54,912 nt of DNA. Source: CAWVWD01 sp045106825. Its GTDB lineage: Bacteria > Bacteroidota > Bacteroidia > Chitinophagales > Saprospiraceae. Below are positions 53,106 through 54,912 of the stretch, piece by piece. Below the pieces are notes generated by a model. It made no database searches. It saw only the letters and a program-made list of their open reading frames with translations, and was not told where the DNA came from. Both the position numbers and the translations under genes were made by a program. Each line of letters opens with the position of its first letter. Position 1 is the stretch's first letter. The DNA lies in contig JBGCFH010000305.1 of NCBI GenBank assembly GCA_045106825.1, forward strand, positions 1 through 54,912, in the 5' to 3' direction.

Positions 53106-53177
53106 TTACGTACTCCGAAGCTCCAGCTTCGGAGAGATAATTTATTGCCCCCGAAGCTGGAGCTTCGGAATACGTAA
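53106..53177. repeat. Nested GC-rich palindrome (REP-like), first copy at the photolyase
   Basis: 27-nt arms (53106-53132, 53151-53177) match at 26 of 27 positions around an 18-nt loop. Each arm also contains its own 18-bp palindrome (CCGAAGCTCCAGCTTCGG and CCGAAGCTGGAGCTTCGG), so it may fold either as one long stem or as two small hairpins. It starts right after the stop of the flavoprotein and ends 9 bp before the photolyase stop, so it could terminate both. Confidence 0.85.
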
Positions 53178-53186
53178 CGTTTAGCG

Positions 53187-54512
53187 TTACGTTGCTTTCG
53201 CTAAACCTTCCTTATAAGTTGCCAGACATCGTTCTCTCGCAAATTTATGCTCCACAATTGGTTCTACATATCGAGAAGTACCATATTCTGGAATCCATTT
53301 TTTAATATATCGTAAGTCTTTATCAAACTTTTTTTGTTGTGATTCGGGATTAAAAATACGGAAATAAGGTGCTGCATCTGTTCCACAACCTGCTGCCCAT
53401 TGCCAACCTCCGCTGTTACTCGCCAAATCAAAATCCAATAGCTTTTCTGCAAAATAAGCTTCACCTAATCGCCAATCTAACAACAAGTGTTTTGTGAAGA
53501 AACTCGCCGTAATCATTCGCACTCGATTGTGCATAAAACCTGTGGCGTTAAGTTCACGCATTCCTGCGTCAACCATCGGATAACCAGTTTTTCCTTCACA
53601 CCAACTTTTGAAATCTTCTTCGCTATATCGCCATTCTACCAAGTTATATTTTGCACGAAACGGTTCTTTTACAACATGAGGAAAATGTCCTAAAATTTGC
53701 GAATAGAAATCTCGCCAAATCAATTCACTCAAGTAAATTTTACTCAATTTATCCGCTTTTCGAGCCTTTTCTCGTATTGAAATCGTACCAAAACGGAAGT
53801 GAATACCTAAGCGTGAAGTTCCTTTTATACCTGGGAAATTTCGTTTTTCGCCATAGTTTTTAATGATTTTTTGCGTTACTTTCTTACTCGGAATTTCTAT
53901 GGAAGAACGCTCGAAATTCATTGCTTTTAAAGTGATAATATCTTGTTTATCAGTAGAGTAGAAGTTGGAAAAGTATTTCTCAGTTGGATATGATTTGAAA
54001 TAGAAAAATGTTCCGTTAGGTTCGATTTGAGTTTCTAACTTTTTTCGCCAAGTTTTGCTGTAAGGTGTGAAAACTGTATAAGGCAAACCATCTTTTTTTA
54101 ATACTTCATCTTTTTCAAAAATTACATGATCTTTAAAAGTATGGAATGAAATATTATTTTCCTCCAGTAACTTTTCCACGTCATTATCTCGATTCAAAGC
54201 ATAAGGTTCGTAATCACGATTTGTGAAAACGGCATTGATGTCATATTCTTCTAAAAGTGATTTCCAGATAGCTTGAGGTTTGCCGTATTTTACGATGATT
54301 GAACTTCCTAAAGTTGCTAATTCTTCGTTTAATTCGCTAATTGTATCATGCAAAAAGGTAACTCTTGCATCGGTTCTATTTTCTAATTTTCCTAAAATTT
54401 CTGTATCAAAAATGAAGATGGGCAAAACTGGATAATCACTTTTCAAAGCGTGATATAAAGCTGCATTATCTTCTAATCTTAAATCTCTACGAAGCCAAAA
54501 TATATTTATCAT
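53187..54512 (-). CDS. Deoxyribodipyrimidine photolyase / cryptochrome
   Basis: A 441-residue flavoprotein that repairs pyrimidine dimers with blue light, or a cryptochrome. The N-terminal alpha/beta antenna domain starts MINIFWLRRDLRLEDNAALYHAL. The FAD domain contains GTSRLGIHFRFGTIS, LIWRDFYSQILGHFP, and the core TGYPMVDAGMRELNATGFMHNRVRMI, then WQWAAGCGTDAAPYFRIFNP with Trp and Asn for FAD binding. The C-terminus KLDKDLRYIKKW-type stretch is usual. Repair activity cannot be separated from cryptochrome signalling by eye, though the motifs favour class I photolyase. It is flanked by nested palindromes on both sides. Confidence 0.93.
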   Translation of the reverse strand: MINIFWLRRDLRLEDNAALYHALKSDYPVLPIFIFDTEILGKLENRTDARVTFLHDTISELNEELATLGSSIIVKYGKPQAIWKSLLEEYDINAVFTNRDYEPYALNRDNDVEKLLEENNISFHTFKDHVIFEKDEVLKKDGLPYTVFTPYSKTWRKKLETQIEPNGTFFYFKSYPTEKYFSNFYSTDKQDIITLKAMNFERSSIEIPSKKVTQKIIKNYGEKRNFPGIKGTSRLGIHFRFGTISIREKARKADKLSKIYLSELIWRDFYSQILGHFPHVVKEPFRAKYNLVEWRYSEEDFKSWCEGKTGYPMVDAGMRELNATGFMHNRVRMITASFFTKHLLLDWRLGEAYFAEKLLDFDLASNSGGWQWAAGCGTDAAPYFRIFNPESQQKKFDKDLRYIKKWIPEYGTSRYVEPIVEHKFARERCLATYKEGLAKAT

Positions 54513-54523
54513 TTGTTGTTTTT

Positions 54524-54620
54524 CTACAGGTACAACCTGTAGTTACTCCTGTTGAACCCTTTTAGGGTTTCAAAAACTTTGGAAGAGTTTAATCTGAATA
54601 ACCACAGGTTGTACCTGTGG
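54524..54620. repeat. Nested palindrome, second copy at the photolyase
   Basis: 22-nt arms 54524-54545 and 54599-54620 match at 20 of 22 positions; each arm is itself a small hairpin (CTACAGGT-ACA-ACCTGTAG and CCACAGGT-TGT-ACCTGTGG). The architecture matches the element at 53106-53177, though its sequence does not. It lies in the photolyase promoter region. Confidence 0.78.
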
Positions 54621-54670
54621 ATTTTAACAGTTGATTGATAGAAATGTTTACGAATAATCGTTTGCATTTC

Positions 54671-54678
54671 TATCTTTG
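54671..54678 (+). promoter_or_regulatory. Candidate -7 element ahead of the UbiA-family gene
   Basis: TATCTTTG is an exact TAnnTTTG match 23 nt before the ATG at 54701. The -33 is only weakly present. Confidence 0.38.
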
Positions 54679-54700
54679 TCTTTCAAAATCAAAAAGATTA

Positions 54701-54912
54701 ATGTTACAACTCTTACGTATTCATCAATGGATAAAAAATCTACTGTTATTTGTTCCTATTTTTTTTAGTGGACAAATACAAGATGTTGATTTATTTCTAC
54801 AAATATTAATCGCATTTTTGAGTTATTCACTGATGGCTTCAGCGGTTTATATTTTGAATGATTACGTTGATATTGAGCGAGATAAATTGCATCCGACAAA
54901 GCAATTTCGACC
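54701..54912 (+). CDS. UbiA family prenyltransferase, 5' part (cut by the window edge)
   Basis: The first 70 residues, MLQLLRIHQWIKNLLLFVPIF, followed by a hydrophobic helix (LFLQILIAFLSYSLMASAVYIL) and NDYVDIERDKLHPTKQFR, are the N-terminus of a UbiA-type enzyme. NDxxDxxxDxxHPxKxxR is the first Mg-prenyl diphosphate site, and the WIKN and HPTKQFR features resemble decaprenyl-phosphate phosphoribosyltransferase-like members. The rest of the gene lies beyond the window, so the exact subfamily is open. Confidence 0.82.
   Translation, partial: MLQLLRIHQWIKNLLLFVPIFFSGQIQDVDLFLQILIAFLSYSLMASAVYILNDYVDIERDKLHPTKQFR

Noticed and set aside
1..54912. tRNA or rRNA genes
   Set aside because: No cloverleaf or rRNA-like sequence was seen in the spacers; a tRNA search program would settle it.

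Overview
The window reads as a stretch of chromosome from a low-GC member of the Bacteroidota. The evidence is a SusC/SusD pair, proteins ending in type IX secretion (Por) sorting domains, Bacteroidota-type promoters (TTTG, 19 nt, TAnnTTTG, seen perfectly ahead of the SRP RNA), little Shine-Dalgarno signal, and A+T-rich spacers full of palindromic repeats. I cannot place it below phylum with confidence. Most genes are intact, and no phage, transposase, CRISPR array or tRNA was seen.

Layout. 0-4 kb: secreted proteins (VWA-like, YceI, DUF4783-like) and a pirin whose N-terminus looks copied from the YceI neighbour. 4-15 kb: housekeeping genes (gpmI, hisS, SRP RNA, a TPR histidine kinase, waaA, a flavin reductase-like protein, DUF3467, NifU-type and LolA-like proteins). 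15-20 kb: a protein with the C5-DNA-methyltransferase fold but no catalytic Cys motif, a FadB/FadJ-type beta-oxidation protein, a tail-anchored protein and fabG. 20-26 kb: the most accessory-looking part, with an outer-membrane protein, a GNAT, a MITE-like element, a glycosyltransferase, a truncated and an intact copy of an R2K-type ATP-grasp gene around a Cys-motif protein, a 58-residue membrane zinc-finger microprotein, and a ParE-type toxin-antitoxin pair. 26-37 kb: trehalase, uppS, bamA, a GC-rich 21-bp tandem repeat, an exported aspartylglucosaminidase, an RluA-type pseudouridine synthase, ffh and a SpeE-like methyltransferase.

37.5-51.7 kb is a polysaccharide utilisation locus: a membrane-spanning propeller/Y_Y_Y sensor with a C-terminal HTH and no kinase, SusC, SusD, two related proteins with CBM-like modules and sorting tags (the first broken by an in-frame TAA), a GH30 lipoprotein and a GH3 beta-glucosidase. 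GH30 plus GH3 suggests a beta-glucan, possibly beta-1,6-linked. The SusCD pair would import oligosaccharides released at the surface, and GH3 would finish them to glucose.

51.9 kb to the end: a HI0933-type flavoprotein, a photolyase/cryptochrome flanked by nested palindromes, and the start of a UbiA-family prenyltransferase cut by the window edge.

The observations most worth following are the Cys-less methyltransferase-like protein, the ATP-grasp duplication with its Cys-motif neighbour, the microprotein at 25.0 kb, the pirin/YceI fusion, the nonsense codon in the PUL, and several dispersed palindromic repeat families.
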